Assembly (NCBI GenBank): GCA_012932295.1
Contig: JAAONU010000004.1
Coordinates: 24,312,872-24,376,871, forward strand
Source of the DNA: Cyclina sinensis
Lineage: Eukaryota; Mollusca; Bivalvia; Venerida; Veneridae
Length of the DNA: 64,000 nucleotides
Direction of reading: 5' to 3'
Shown here: positions 1 to 12,729 of the stretch, piece by piece
Numbering within the stretch: position 1 is the stretch's first letter
Layout of the letters: each line of letters opens with the position of its first letter
Position numbers and translations under genes: made by a program
Notes under the pieces: generated by a model
Database searches by the model: none
The model's input: the letters and a program-made list of their open reading frames with translations, nothing else
Told to the model about the DNA's origin: nothing

Positions 1-890
1 CATCCAAGTTTCGTCAAACATCCCCATTTTGATAATAACCCTCTCGATGATGAATAACACACTCTTGTTTCTTACTTTTCAAATTTTGATCAAACCACTG
101 ATCAGAAGAGATAATGCCATTCTTGGTCATTCATTTTAAAATACACACTAAATTTTCATCTTCAGCTTCAAGAAAAAATGTTATTATTTGTACACAGTGA
201 ATAACTATTCAGGGACCATAACTCTGTGTTAAATGGTCCAAAAGGGACATTCTAAAGATATAGTTCTCTCCTTTTGGTAGTGATGATTCCTATAAAATTT
301 CGTTAATATCCAGTAAGCAGTTGCTGAGAAACAGCAGGGAAAAGAATGTTACTACGATTACATACTGAATAACTAATCAAGGGTCATAACTCTGTGTTGA
401 AGATTCAAACCGGAACAGGCCAAGAAAATGCACATCTTCTTTTGGTATTGAAAGTTCCCACAAAGTTTTGCTGAAATCATTTCAGCAGTTGCAGAGAAAC
501 AGCACGGAAAGTAAATACTATTTAGAGGCCATAACTCTGTGTTAAATACCAAAGACATGCCAATGACATGCACATCACCATTTGGTATTGATGGTTCCCA
601 TAAAGTTTTGTTGAAATCCAGTACGAAGTTGCCAAGAAATAGCCTGGAAACAAATGTTTACTTTGTATACATACTGCATAACTAATCATGGGCCGTAAAT
701 CTGTGTTGAAGGGTCCAACCAGAACATGCCAACATCTCCTACTGGTATTGGAAGTTCCCACAAAGTTCATTGAAATCCAATCAGTAGCTGCCAAGAAATA
801 GCATGGAAACGAAATTCAGACGGAAGGACGGACAACGCCAAAACAATATCCCCCTCCCTAATCCATCCATTATCAGCGGGGGATAATTAC
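1..890 (+). repeat. Tandem-unit interspersed repeat, about 150-165-bp units, with terminal hairpin
   Basis: Four to five diverged units are anchored by CATAACTCTGTGTT-like blocks near 218, 385, 532 and 694. Each also contains a TTGGTATTG/GTTCCCA(C/T)AAAGTTTTG segment and an AGAAA(C/T)AGCA(C/T)GGAAA segment. The array ends in GACGGAAGGACGGACAACGCC followed by an imperfect inverted pair (ATATCCCC near 846-853, GGGGGATA near 878-885). Unit structure plus a final hairpin resembles the other array elements in this window. It lies in the CIR1 intron after exon 6. No coding content is supported. Confidence 0.7.
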
Positions 891-1535
891 TTCATATGCA
901 TTTTTTTCCAGAGAAACCTAACAATTAACTACTTAATCTCTTCCTGGCTCATACATGATTATTCTAAACATTAGACTAGGAAAGCATGAGGCTATGCTGC
1001 AAAAGGAGCTGAAGTTTTATTTACTAACGTTTAAAGTGATTAACTTTGATTACTAAGATTATCAACCATGTGGTCAAATTTTACACTTTCAGGTTTTTTT
1101 ACTCTCAGGTAATAGACTATTTTGAAGTTATTTTTGCATACTTTTAATCCCACTTGGACTTCTAAAATGTACACTATTAGTGGAATCAACAATGCAAATA
1201 ATATTTCTATTGAACATTTTCACATCATTGTTGACTTGGATGTCATACCACATAACATGCAACATGCGACAGTGTTGCTAGGTTGTTGTGTGATCCATAT
1301 TCATCTTTTAGTAAACTTCGAACACACTCATTTTTCAAAGACATCATTTAATAATAATACAGATAAGGCAGAAAACACTGTTAATAATCAACTCTGATGT
1401 TGTTTTCCCAATGATGTCAAAAATCATTAAATTGTTGATTTTCTCACATCACAAACATGACTCAAGCAATGACGGTTTGGCAAGTAATAAATCAAAACTT
1501 AACAACTTCAAACACAGAAATATAATTTGTCTTAC
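891..1535. other. CIR1 intronic sequence, nothing recognised
   Basis: AT-rich sequence between the repeat array and exon 6. Short open frames here on the plus strand lack family resemblance and oppose the gene. The next CIR1 exon was searched for on the minus strand and not found. Confidence 0.5.
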
Positions 1536-4500
1536 CTCGTTGTCAGCTTTGGGGTTTGACATTTTACCGAGTAAGGACTGCTTCAATGTGAAACCATCTT
1601 CTCGCATTGATTCAAGCAGGGACGATGCACTTGTTTTAGCTGAAATACATTGAGAATATTTTCATTTTCCAGAAATGACATTTCTACACAGAGTAAAACA
1701 TCTTAAAGTTACACATGTTTAATCAATGCTACATGTTACTTCTTTTTTCTGTAAAGCTGCTATTTTCTAGTGTGTACATAACCTTTTATCTATTTTCTGT
1801 GTGATTGGTAGCTTCAGCTTAGCATTGTGATATCTTTCATTAAGACTCTCGACAAGACATTTAACCTATTTCTTACAGTATTATTCCTAGTTACCTTTGA
1901 ATATTCTTTGTCTAAAATATCTCTTTACATTACAAGAGCTAACAATTACGGTAGAGAAACTGTAGACTACAAGTACATGTACATACGCTGAGGAGGTTCT
2001 GCTGCCAAATCTTTGCCAAACAATGGACAAATCCTGTCTGTATTAACGTGACCCCACTGACGACACTTTATACACCGTACGTTTCTCACCTCAATACCAA
2101 ATGGCTGGTCACGAATTGTTTCATCATTCTTTGCATATCTAAAGAAGAAACAGACAGTATGGAAAACAGTCTTTAAAAATGAGGTATAAATGTCTGTAAA
2201 ATTTTCTTAGTAAAACGATGACCACATCAAAAGATTATTTAAACTTTTTTTTTTTTCACTGATTGGGAAGCAAGTTCTTGCACTGTAATAATCCCTCTCA
2301 AAGACTGCTTCCTGGGTTTATTCAAGTACTTTCTGCCACGTGTTGAATGTGGAAAATCACTGGAGACTCTCACCCTGGTGTGTTTGAAAAAAGAGACCTC
2401 TGGATCTGGAGTCTACCACTCTAACCTCCTGAACCCTGCTCCTCATCAAAAGATTAAGTTAGCATCACAAAAATCACAAATGGTAAGTAATAGTCTGTAT
2501 CAAAGAAGAATTAAGTGTACAATCTAAATAAAAGCTTGAACTTATAATTTTTGCAACACAAGCCTGGTTTTGCCACAACACTTTTTAGATAAAGTCTGAC
2601 CAAAATCTTAACACTTCAATTATCTAATTTGTGGTCTTGTAATTATTTGAAAACAGAAACTTCAATATTATTGATATAATCATTAACTGTTTATATCTTA
2701 AATCTAGATATGTCTTTTAGGACACATCTGGCATTAAATCAGAAAAATTTTTGTAATAGAAAAGCTGATATTTAAATTACTTAGACCAATTCACAGCTTT
2801 CAGGACACAACATATGTACACTTCAAAACAAAGAAAGGCAAACAACTGTTTCACTTTCACAAAGCAACCTATATGGACTGATTAAAATTCTATCTGAGAT
2901 GCTCTGCTTCTTAACAACATAAGAATTTGTGAGTTAAAGTTCTTTTGAAACTAAGACCCCTAACACTCCCCTTCATGCAAAAAGAAGTTCAATCTTTTCA
3001 ATTAATGGCAATGTCTTTGCTGACTGATCTATTTTCTTTTTACTTCACTTGAAACAAAACGGAGAGACTCCTGACTTACTGTTCTCTGGGAGCATTAAAC
3101 TTTCTCTGCCATTCAAATTTGTATTCCGGTTCACCTTCTTCTTTCTAAAACATACAAGTCCATGTATGTTAACTCTTACTTGGAACTGTAACATAATGCT
3201 TCAATATTCATGTATGTAGGAAGTAAAACTTTTATAAGATTTATTCATTTTCTGACTGCTATATCACTATTATTCTAACCTGGTGAACTGACATAAACAA
3301 AAACAAACAAACCAAAATTACTTTTAAGTATTTTGTTTTACTTTCAATATTTTTCAACTAACAGAGTAAAGAGGAACATATTCTAGTATTTTCTATGTTG
3401 TATGTGATGAAAAAAAAAATCATTTTTTCATGTTCTTGAAAACTTTCTGTGCAGTTTTGAAAAGTTTTGATACCTCTTTTTCTGCTCTCTTGAGTCCTGG
3501 TGGTGCATCATACATAAAACTTAAACCAAGCTTAGCTTTCTCATCTCCCAACAAAGCCCTGAAAAACAGAAAACATATCACTCAAAATTTCATGTTCATT
3601 TTAATTAATAGTGAATGTACCCAAACATGCCTATCAGCAGAGGGTGGGGGTGGTGTCTGCTCTCACAGAATTTTGCTCCTCTTCACACTCCTTGGAGAGG
3701 TGAAAAACTCACAGGAAAACTTAAACTTTGGGCAAAAGAATTGCTGTTAAGAATTTTGCATTTCCAGTTTTAAAAATGCGCTATGAGACAGCTGTTAATG
3801 CATAAGTGGCCCAAATATTTTGATAGTTATTAATCAACAGCCTTGTACCTGTGTGTCATCAAGTTAAGTTGTATAAACAAACTGAACATATGTATTTATG
3901 GTAGCAGGTGAACTCCACTACAGCTTCAGTTGAATGAACAAATTACAGAACTTATATTTTTGCATCTTTTAAAGTTTGTAAATAAAAACATATATCAGTG
4001 TATAGAATCCAGGCCTTTTAGCTTCTTATAAAGGTGTCATTATTCCCTATCAGGGAAACCCTTTTAATATTGTACCAGTAATTCACAAAGAAAAAAAAAA
4101 TGTCACAAACCTGTTCTCATAAACATCCTGTTCCTTCCTGTACTGTGCAACCATTTCCTCTTCTTTCTTTTTCTCAAATTCTGTCTTCTGCTGTGCCATC
4201 CATACCTATGTAATATACATTAGGTCCCCCACATTATGTGACAATCAGAGAACAACCTAAAACTATTGTCAAAATATTACTGGAATTATTTCATTATTTT
4301 AATCTGGCTTTCTTCATATTACTGGACAGAAAACAGATTCTTGTTATAATAATTCATTTACTGTAATGAGTATAAAAATATTTTCACAGACAAATTTTAT
4401 CTTCATGCCCTATCAAATCATGTTAGAAATATATACCAAACATCCCCTTTTGTCAATGAATACTGGGTCAAACTATATCTGTAGTAACTAACCCCTCAAT

Positions 4501-7500
4501 TATCTAGACATTTATCCTCTTGTGATGATAATTAAACTACTGCTTTGGGGATTTCTTATTTAAGTCATAAAAATAAACAAAACACCTTTCTTAAAGCTGA
4601 AAAATGATTCATTTGTTTTCCTAGAAAATCCTAGTCTTCTAGATATAGTTAAAAATCAGCAGGTGCAATAACAAAGCTAGGCCTTAAATTCTATATACAT
4701 GTATATAAAAAATTTTTTTTACTATTTTAAAAAAACCCAGACATGTTGAAATATTAAAAGCCTTATTTAAGAATGTTGATTACTTGAAAGAAATATTTCC
4801 ATTTGGAGAATATGGAATGTTATTTTGGTAAAAAATACAGAATGCCTGCTTACTGCTACAATTTACTCATTGACACTGCCATTGTGCTTACTGGTATAGT
4901 CATTATGCATGCTGGCACCTTAAAACAGAAACTAAAGGTATTGTCCATTTCTAAACATTATTTTTCTTACAACACTTCTAATTAGCTGGAAGTTTAAGTG
5001 GTCTATTTAGTTATGATCTTTATTCTATAAAACATGCATGAGAAGTCTGTGTTTTCTGTTTTACTAGACAGCATTTTTTTTTTTTGATGTAACTCTCTGA
5101 TGACCTCTCCTATTTCCCTTTTCTTCGGTCTACTGTGTTCAAACTGAACCTGGTCTAGACCTGATAACTTGAAGCTGACAGTGTGTATAGTATGCATAGC
5201 CTTAGATAAATGGGCTGAAAAAAACAATCATGCTTTATATTCCAAGAGTCGTGGACATTTCTAACAAGAGGGTCCATGAGACCCTGGGTCGCTCACGTGC
5301 CAACAACTGCTCAATGGTTGCAAGAGTCAGTGGATGCAAATACAATTGCCAATTGACTCAAAGGGTGCAGGCAATTATGACCATGGGGTCATCTTTGGTA
5401 GAGTTTCACTAGATGTTGTGCCTCATCAGGATTGTTAAAGCACAACGTGGACTATTATGGACTGAGCCTCATAAAAAATATATCTGGCACGTATACACAT
5501 GATACCTAACATGTTTAAAGTTTCAAAGCAGTATCTTGAAAAATGTAGAAGTTTGTGCCGCAATATTTTTTAAAAAATCCTGTTATACAAAAAACTAGGT
5601 TGCTGTGAACTGAATGTTGGAACACCATTCCAAACAGGGATTATGTACATGACACATGTTCACTCTATTGCCAATTCTGCTTATTATTTTAAAATCCAAC
5701 CATAGATGCAAAAAATATATGGGCAAGACACAAACTATCAGCAGTAAGGCCTATATAGCAGAACTTACTAAGTTCAGAGGGTTGCTGTGACATGGATCTT
5801 GCAGGGAGGAACATGGGTTTCGAGTGTAACACATACTTATTTTAATTTTTGGTTGTAAGGGTCGCAGAGACTTTCGGTCTTTAAGTAATGTTATTTATAA
5901 TACTAGAACTTTATTAAAATACAATGTACACAATTATAAAGAAAACGATTCATAACGGAAAAAATATGTAGATGCAATCTTTAATAAAATAGAACAATAT
6001 TACCCCTTCAAAATTATTTTTCCCTGACTTTTCACTAACTTTTCTGGATTTTTATTTTTCACTGACCAATTTTCAAAATTCCCTGACAATTCCCTGACCT
6101 TGAAAAAAAATCAAATTTCCCTGACTTTTCAAGTCCCCTGGCAACCCTGCAAGATCTTATATAACTCAAGTATTGTCTGATTAAATTCAAATAAAAAATG
6201 AAGCTGCTATTGTGAGACAAGGTCTAAATAGTTAATTTTGGCACTTTCAGGGGCCATAACTCTGGAACCAATAATGGATATGGCAATTTGAAGAAAAGAA
6301 CCAAGATCTTTTGGTAATGAAAGTGAAGATCAGACCAAAATTAAGACCACTAGAGTGCAGAAAAGCTTTTATCATAACTTGACCTAGTGACCTAAATTTC
6401 AAAGTCACATGACCCAGTTTCAAACTTGACCTAGACATCATCGAGATAAACATTCTGACAAAGCTTGAAGAAGATCGGAGCAAAATTAAGACTACTACAG
6501 TGCGGACAAGCTTTTTCTATAATTTGACCTAGTGACCTAGTTTTCAAGGTCACATAACCCAGTTTCGAACCTGATCTAGATATCATTGAGATACACATTC
6601 TGACCAAGCTTGAAGAAAATGGGACCAAAATTAAGACCGCTAGAGTGCGGACAAGCTTTTTCTAAAATTCGAACTAGTTACCTTGTTTTCAAGGTCACAT
6701 GACTCAGTTACGAACTTGACCTAGATATCATTGAGATAAACAATCTGACCAAGTTTGAAGAAGATCGGACCAAAATTAAGACTGCTAGAGTGCAGACAAG
6801 CTTTTTCTATAATTTGACCTTGTGACCTAGTTTTGAAGGTCACATAACCCAGTTTCAAACTTGATCTAGATATCATTAAAGTTAACATTTTGACCAAGTT
6901 TGAAGAAGATCAGACCAAAATTATGACCGCTAGAGTGCGGACAAGCTTTTTCTATAATTTGACCTAGTGACCTAGTTTTAAGGGTGAGATGAACCAGATA
7001 TGAACTTGACCTAGATATCATTGAGATAAACATTCTGACCAGGTTTAAAGAAGATCGCACCAAAATTACGACCGCTAGAGCGCGGACAACAATTGTGAAC
7101 GGAAGACGGACAGACGACGGACAAAAGGCGATCACAAAAGCTCACCCTGTCACTATGTGACAGGTGAGCTAAAAATAGATGAGTGGTGACATCACTGGAA
7201 CAGGCATGGGAATAATGTGAAAAACATAACATCAAATTTCATTTCTCTCTTATGGTCTGTTAATACAGGGGTCAAATTTAACTTTTTTGTCTACTGGCAA
7301 ATATTTCCTAGTGACCATTTTTTCTACTAGCAAAATCAATTTTCTACTAGCTAAGCAATATTTACAAAATGTGAAAAGTTGCAGACAAACAGTTGTATCA
7401 CTGACTGTATGACAAATAAATGTAGGTGTGAAACCACCAAATAGAAAACATAGCAAAACCTTTTTTAAATAGCTTTAACTTACATATTCTTGTAGATCTA

Positions 7501-9167
7501 TATCTAATAGATAAAATAGCAAGAAAAGTGGGGGTTGTGTTTCAAACAAGAAAGATATTTCTGCTCATGTGAACTTACCCATAAAATTAACAAAAAATCT
7601 GAGCTAATTTTCAGATTGGGGTATGTGAAACAATTTCACATTGTGAATTCTATTCTGAATGCATAAGAGCATAAAATTGCTACCACACTATTAGAAATAG
7701 TCAAACAAAATGATTCCAGCAAAAAAATACACAGATTAGGGCAAAAATGTTAAAAATAGCCAAGAAAACTGAGAACTATTTCTAGACACCATTATTAGAC
7801 TGAATTGGTGGTTTCATACCTGTAAACAAATAGTCTTAGTCATCTACGCGCTTTAATATCGGATGAACGTATACCGGATTAATTCAACAAGCGTCTACAA
7901 GAAGAGCGATCACATGACCGGTGCTAGGGACATTTTTTTACGCACCGGCAAACGTGGATTTTCGGATAAGTCAGAACTTGGGATGTCTGCCGATTTTCCG
8001 GCGCACTCGCAAATTATTTCGAATGCTAAAATTTTGCACTCGCATTTTCTCATTTTCGCTCGCATTTTGCGAGTTTGCGACCGCTAAATTTGAACCCTGT
8101 AACTGTAGTGTAATACCAAGATTTAAAGTACCACTTTGCATTTCTATGGATGCTGCTTTTCCTTGAGTCATGGGTTAGGCCTATTTCATTTGTGTAAAAA
8201 AACAGACCCATAAATTTCACTCAACTATTGAAAGTCACTTCAACAAATTATAATTACAAAAATATAGCTGAATATTATCATCTTTATTGCGATTTAACAG
8301 GAAATGATTAATATATTTGGCTTCTAAGAGTCTTAACTAGTAGCAGCATGGACACAGAAGTAACTTTTAAATCATTTGTTTTTACAAATATAAATAAGAT
8401 ATGTTATTCAAATACTGTTGGTAGCACATCATTGGATTCTATAAGCTTCCGATATTTTAGTGAGATATTTTTGCCGCACATTTAGGTCAAGCATGCTCAA
8501 AGTACCGGGAACAAGCACTGTCATTGCTGGTGACTAACATGTAAACAAATAGAGAAAAACAGCACAAAGAACAATGGTATTATGATAATTACAACTAATC
8601 AAACTAAATATGTAACCAAATGTAGATAATATCAACTCTTTGATGACAAATAACTGTATCACACGACTTAAGGTAAACCAATGACTCACGGAAAACCAGC
8701 CATATTTGAAGTCTTTCTTTTTTTGTAATGTGTCCCAATAACTGACTGTCTGGTTACTTGAAATGATGCCATTATATTTATATTAACAATGACAATATTT
8801 TATATTTTCCATCAATTATTTTGCTTTTAGTTTTAACTAAAGTTTCGTTATAGAAAATTTGTAACAGTTCCATTTTTATACAAAGGTGTTAGTATCAGAT
8901 TGGTCAAAAACGTCAATTTGATCGTAAAAAATATACATATATACTTTTTACTATTAAACTGAACAATCTGATACTAGCACCTGTGCTTTTTTTATAACCA
9001 TAGACCAAAAGTTTACTTTAGGTCTTTGTTATAACCGAATATTATTCAACTATTTTCTTTTTCAAATGTAACAATTACCAGTTAAAATTACATACCCTTT
9101 TGATGTTTTCTTTACTAGAAGGATGGAAAAACTTCTTTGTCATATAATTGTTGAATCCTTTCCCCAT
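1536..9167 (-). CDS. CIR1: CIR1, corepressor interacting with RBPJ (5' part, six exons)
   Basis: Nuclear corepressor that links the Notch effector RBPJ/CSL to histone deacetylase complexes and also associates with splicing factors (family knowledge). Exons on the minus strand: 9167-9096, 4205-4111, 3558-3474, 3144-3080, 2138-1987, 1639-1536. All have AG/GT borders and joined phases, giving 573 nt or 191 codons. Exon 1 starts [20 protein letters not shown], the typical CIR N-terminal domain, which fixes the start at 9167. Exon 2 gives [17 protein letters not shown], a charged helical stretch. Exon 5 has [16 protein letters not shown] and a CX2CX4HX6C zinc-knuckle-like motif ([16 protein letters not shown]). 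Exon 6 ends in phase 0 at a GTAAG donor. The human protein is about 450 aa, so the basic and serine-rich C-terminal half should lie beyond the left edge; I found no further exon in 1-1535. Intron 1 (9095-4206) is the largest and is full of repeats. Confidence 0.93.
1987..2138 (-). CDS. CIR1: CIR1 exon 5: most conserved block with CCHC-like knuckle
   Basis: Exon bounded by a TTTCTTCTTTAG acceptor and a C|GTATGT donor. It encodes [20 protein letters not shown] and then the cysteine/histidine knuckle, ending in LAAEPPQR. Human CIR1 has the near-identical core [17 protein letters not shown]. This block makes the gene identification secure. A Zn-binding or RNA/protein-binding role for the knuckle is inferred from spacing only. 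Confidence 0.93.
2238..2443 (-). mobile_element. tRNA-like-headed SINE, copy 1, with perfect 13-bp target duplication
   Basis: Minus-strand SINE in CIR1 intron 4 (between exons 5 and 4). It ends in a poly-A tail, seen as the T run at 2246-2259. It shares GCAAGAACTTGCTTCC and a (T)AAACCCAG(G/T)AAGC block with the copies at 22780 and 52985. The 13-mer CATCAAAAGATTA flanks it exactly at 2225-2237 and 2444-2456, the signature of LINE-mediated insertion. The head carries a degenerate GGTTAGAGTGGTAGACT promoter-like segment. Confidence 0.85.
5261..7172 (+). repeat. Palindrome-capped array element A (145-bp units), with an inserted hAT-like element
   Basis: Starts with ACAAGAGGGTCCATGAGACC, a small hairpin found at the start of related elements here, followed by CTGGGTCGCTCAC. 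It ends in a strong palindrome at 7139-7170 (AGCTCACCCTGTCAC, TAT loop, GTGACAGGTGAGCT). The right half contains six tandem units whose TAGAG/TACAG anchor falls at 6351, 6496, 6641, 6786, 6931 and 7076, exactly 145 bp apart each time. Units are rich in TGACCT/AGGTCA. It lies in CIR1 intron 1, opposite in orientation to the gene. The 5798-6155 segment looks like a later insertion. Confidence 0.75.
5798..6155. mobile_element. Probable hAT-like MITE nested in element A
   Basis: The right end reads CCCCTGGCAACCCTGCAAGATC and the left end GGATCTTGCAGGGAGG, so the 12-mer GATCTTGCAGGG occurs inverted at both ends. The interior has repeated TCCCTGAC(T/A)(A/T)TT motifs, typical of short CAGGG-ended non-autonomous hAT elements. 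No transposase and no clear target duplication were seen. Confidence 0.4.
7266..8099. mobile_element. Non-autonomous hAT-like element, about 0.83 kb
   Basis: Left end CAGGGGTCAAATTTAAC; the right end, read on the opposite strand, is CAGGGTTCAAATTTAGC. This gives a roughly 17-bp terminal inverted repeat beginning CAGGG, usual for hAT elements. The interior has CG-containing CTCGCATTTT-type repeats near the right end (8038-8070) and no transposase. I could not find an 8-bp target duplication, so the copy is old or a boundary is off by a few bases. It sits in CIR1 intron 1. Confidence 0.55.
8873..8998. repeat. Palindromic MITE-like sequence next to the CIR1 exon 1 splice donor
   Basis: GGTGTTAGTATCAGATTG (about 8886-8903) recurs inverted as CAATCTGATACTAGCACC (about 8967-8984) around an AT-rich loop, with further weaker pairing outside. 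The structure would fold into a stem of at least 17 bp. It lies about 100 bp inside intron 1 from the donor at 9095. Confidence 0.6.
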
Positions 9168-10169
9168 CTTGATGTTTTATTTATCTTTTTCTTTCGTAAA
9201 ATTAAAACTTTTCAACCAACTTCGACGTTTGCTGAACGACCTACAGGTTCGAAATGCGTATACCAATTAGAACAATCTAAGCACCCGCTTACCTCCCCTC
9301 ATTTCGTCGCTACCATATATTGCTTACTACAAAGACCTAAAATACTACTACTGGTAGTGATATTTTTTTCAGAGGAATACCTACTACATGTGCTACTTGC
9401 ATAATTGGTAGTGCGTATTTTATAACAATAAGGAAGTTAAGAATGGACTTATCTTTCAATATCGTTTGTAGGGATGGAGGCATTTGATCTAAATTTTGGC
9501 GCAACAGTCATACAAATAGCTTAATTTAAGGACGTTGCTGAAATTAATGAATTAATGTTATCAAAGTGATAAAGCAATGCAGGAAGAGGCTGGAGGATTT
9601 AAGAAATGGATTTGTTAAAAGTACCAAAAGACGTTAGGTCCTTGAAGTAACAAAACCTTTTTTTTCAACGGGGTATTGGAATTCCTTTCTTTGTAGGTCC
9701 CGCCCCACTCCCCCGTTATTATTGACATAAATAATTTGTAGGTATAAGACATTATCAGATAAATTGCTTAAACTCCTGGAAAATGTACCGTTTTTCTTGC
9801 AGTAATGCCTTGGTTTCTTCATCATATATTTATGGTATGGTATCTGGTATCATTTTTGTTTTCAAAAAATCTGCAATCATATCACTCTACAATATTACGG
9901 CTTTATATCTTCAATTCCTGCACATTCTTTAAATTTAAAGTAGCTGGTGAAGTGATCACTTTTATGTAAGATTGTTCAACACATCCTTTAATAGACATAT
10001 CCTTTCAGGTATCAGTGATAAAAATGTTGTTGATATGAAAGTCAATACATCCGCAAGGATATCTTACCAAAAGACTCGTAGAATTCTACTTTATAAGAAA
10101 TCAGACTGACAGGCCATAAAACAGTCACTAGATGACTATCACTGGGTTATGCATACCAATGGTAAATAT
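9168..10169. other. Upstream flank of CIR1
   Basis: This stretch should contain the CIR1 5' UTR and promoter. I see no TATA box in a convincing place. CG dinucleotides are mildly enriched at 9215-9260. A CCCGCCCCACTCCCCCGTTA tract at 9698-9717 recurs in similar form near 18526 and marks an interspersed repeat rather than a promoter. Confidence 0.35.
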
Positions 10170-10760
10170 TCTGCACTTAATACTGAGAAGTTATAAGAAG
10201 ATTTTTCCAATACTCTAAATACTCTCACTGAAAACCCCCACAAGGCATGTGGTCGAGATAAAATAAAGCCAATCATAAAAAGCAAGTAGATCTTATCCTG
10301 TTAGACTTCAGTAAGGCGTTCGATAAGGTTAGTCATGAGAAAGTACTGCTGAAAATGCATGACTATGGAGTCAGAGAGGTCAAAATTTAAGTTGGGTTAA
10401 AAGTTTTCCAGATAACAGACTCCAGTCATTTTTCCTGAATGGCCCCAACTCTGATGCCATCCAAGTATCCTCAGGACACAATTCTAATGCCCCTCTTGCT
10501 TATATAAATGACCTCCCAAAAATATTAACTCCAAAGTTCGCCTTTTTGCAGATGATACGGTAATATACCTTGCGTTGAAATCTGCAAACCAATCAGTCAC
10601 CCTCCAAAATGACATGAACTGGTTAGAAAAGTGTGAGTTGGAGTAAGGTATGGGTTTCAACCCATTTAAGTGTCAAGTTATCCAAGTAACAAAAAGGAAA
10701 CGTCCTATACCTATTAAATACAACCAGAATCAATAATCAATTTCCTTGGCGTAGATATGA
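10170..10760 (+). pseudogene. Decayed LINE reverse-transcriptase fragment
   Basis: Conceptual translation across stops and frameshifts shows the RT block VDLILLDFSKAFDKVSHEK near 10285-10340, then YINDLPK-like residues and a degraded FADDT-like segment (CAGATGATACGG at 10550-10561). Multiple stop codons and small indels make it inactive. The block order matches the reverse transcriptase of the intact LINE at 14902-18205, but the sequence is clearly a different, older copy. Confidence 0.75.
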
Positions 10761-10794
10761 CAACACTGGCTATATGTACGGGCAGACGCAACAC

Positions 10795-10920
10795 GGCACA
10801 AATAGCGCTGTTGTGAATTATAAATAATCAAGTTCCCAGTAGTATTTGAACACTGAACGACACCAACCGCCTAGCAATGCAAAGTAAGAACGCCCTAAAC
10901 CACTAGGCCATCGCAGTAAC
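10795..10920 (-). mobile_element. tRNA-derived SINE head (minus strand)
   Basis: On the minus strand, GCGATGGCCTAGTGGTTTAG resembles a tRNA A box and GTGTTCAAATACTACTGG a B box (GTTCAAATAC), about 50 nt apart. Strict tRNA cloverleaf pairing is not evident, so a SINE or tRNA pseudogene is the better call. Confidence 0.5.
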
Positions 10921-11879
10921 CTCCAAAAAAAGGTTGAGCAAATAGGGATAGTTCATTCTTTGGTGTGGTCAATGTCAAGAGAAGTAAACAGACAGCATCT
11001 CAAGCTAAGTGTCCGCGTTCAGCTACCGAATAATTGGGATGGTTATTCAGTAACAGTTGTGGATAAAAATATGGTTTATGTCATTTATATGACATTGTCA
11101 TGATGTATGATTTTGAAAGACATGTACAACTAGCCATTTTTCCGCTCAGTAAGTTTAAAGAATATATGAAATTGAAATAGGATGTTCTAAAATAATTACT
11201 GACTGGCAACGTCAGCTAAGAAATGTACATTGGAACAAAAACCTCATATACATTAGGTCTTTGACTGGAACAATATTAGCTAGATATGATTTTATTGAGC
11301 GACTTTAAATTTCATTTCATTCAGTTAGTTTTTTTTCCTGTAAACTTAGTTTTAGTTAAGACTTGCACATAAACTGCAATTTTAATTCAGCTTTTATTTG
11401 AGTAGTAGAACCTGTCGGATTTTTAGATGTTCTTCCTTTCCAACACCTTTTCTTTTAAGAATCGACTGTTGAAATCATAAGTATGTTAACAATTGATATT
11501 GGCAAAAACTAAGTGGACACTACTAATTATTGCTTTATGATGCTTTTCAGTTATTATACACAGTGCTATTTAACAAGGCAAAAAAGTCAAATCTGTGATT
11601 TGGACAAATCCATACTAGCAGAAAAAAAGAAACTGTGCATGTGAAAAATGTTCACGTATCGTTCATTTTATTAAAGCTTGAAACTTAGCACAGGTTAGTT
11701 GTGTATCCCTTTCGGTCATTTACACTGGTCAGTGCATGAGTTGCACTGGTAGTTTGTTTGTCTGGCCAACGTCTTCGTTTTCACGTTTTTTTTCGGCCAG
11801 CAGTCAATCGAAAACACGTTTGTCGCGTAAACCTGCGTTAAAGCATAGTGTTAATACCTTTAAGACACAAGACCAGCAT

Positions 11880-12729
11880 AATTTTGAAAAACGTCTTTGA
11901 TACGCCATGTCAAGGTTAAATGAAACTGACAGATGCCGTGCCAACGGCATAATCGAAGCTGGTGTACGTCATACTAGCTGACGTTGTCAGACAATTTGAT
12001 GTGCACCGAAATATTGTAGATGCCTTAACAGTTTGGGACTACCAGAGACTGGCCTCGGTCAGAACGTCCACGCCTAACGTGTAATCGCCATGATACGTAC
12101 CCCCGGGTCGTTCATCTCCGTGAACAACTCAGAACTTCTTCTTTGACGGCTAGAAGTATTCCTGGCCTTAGAAGAGTTAGTCCCCGAACGGTACGAAAAC
12201 GACTGTCGTTTTAGAGTGTGCCGTCGCTTTGGTGAACGTTTCGATGACAGTTGTCTGATTCAACTTACATTCGGCGGAGGAAGTGACATGGTGTCGGTTG
12301 GCATCTCATCCCGTGGCAGAACAGCTCTTGTGGTTGTAGACGGCACACTTACAGGCATCAGATAACGTGACGAAATCATCCGGTCTCACGTCTTTCCATT
12401 TGTGCAGGAACGTAACGCCACGTTGCAACAGGATAACGCTCGCCCGTACGTCGCGCAGGTCGTCACCGACTTCTTCATCCAGAACAATGTGAATGTGCTG
12501 CCCTGGCCTGCAATGTCACCGGATATGTCGCCTATAGAACACTTGTGGGATGAGAAGCAGCGTCGCTTACGTCGCCTCCAAAATCAGCCGTTGACGTTAA
12601 CTGACCTGTCACGTGCGCTTGTGAGAATATGGAATTGTATTCCTCAGGCATTTTTCAGCACACTTGTCGCATCAGTAAGGAGTCGTTGTCAAGCATGCAT
12701 CGCTTCCAGTGGTGGACATACACGGTACT
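11880..12729 (+). pseudogene. Tc1/mariner-family transposase, broken
   Basis: DDE transposase remnant. The last 109 codons (12402-12731) remain open and show the Tc1 catalytic region: LQQDNARPYVAQVV, a DDE aspartate in the expected context, then LPWPAMSPDMSPIEHLWDE with the final acidic residue. Upstream, translation across stops gives GERFDDSC, FGGGSDMVSVGISSRGRTAL and DGTLTGI, the preceding family blocks. Several stops (for example TAA at 12363-12365) and frameshifts lie in 11900-12370. I did not find terminal inverted repeats. Base composition is notably more GC-rich than the flanks, as expected for a horizontally spreading element. Confidence 0.85.

Noticed and set aside
7863..8171. Overlapping plus- and minus-strand frames
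   Set aside because: They lie across the right end of a hAT-like non-autonomous element and show no protein family.
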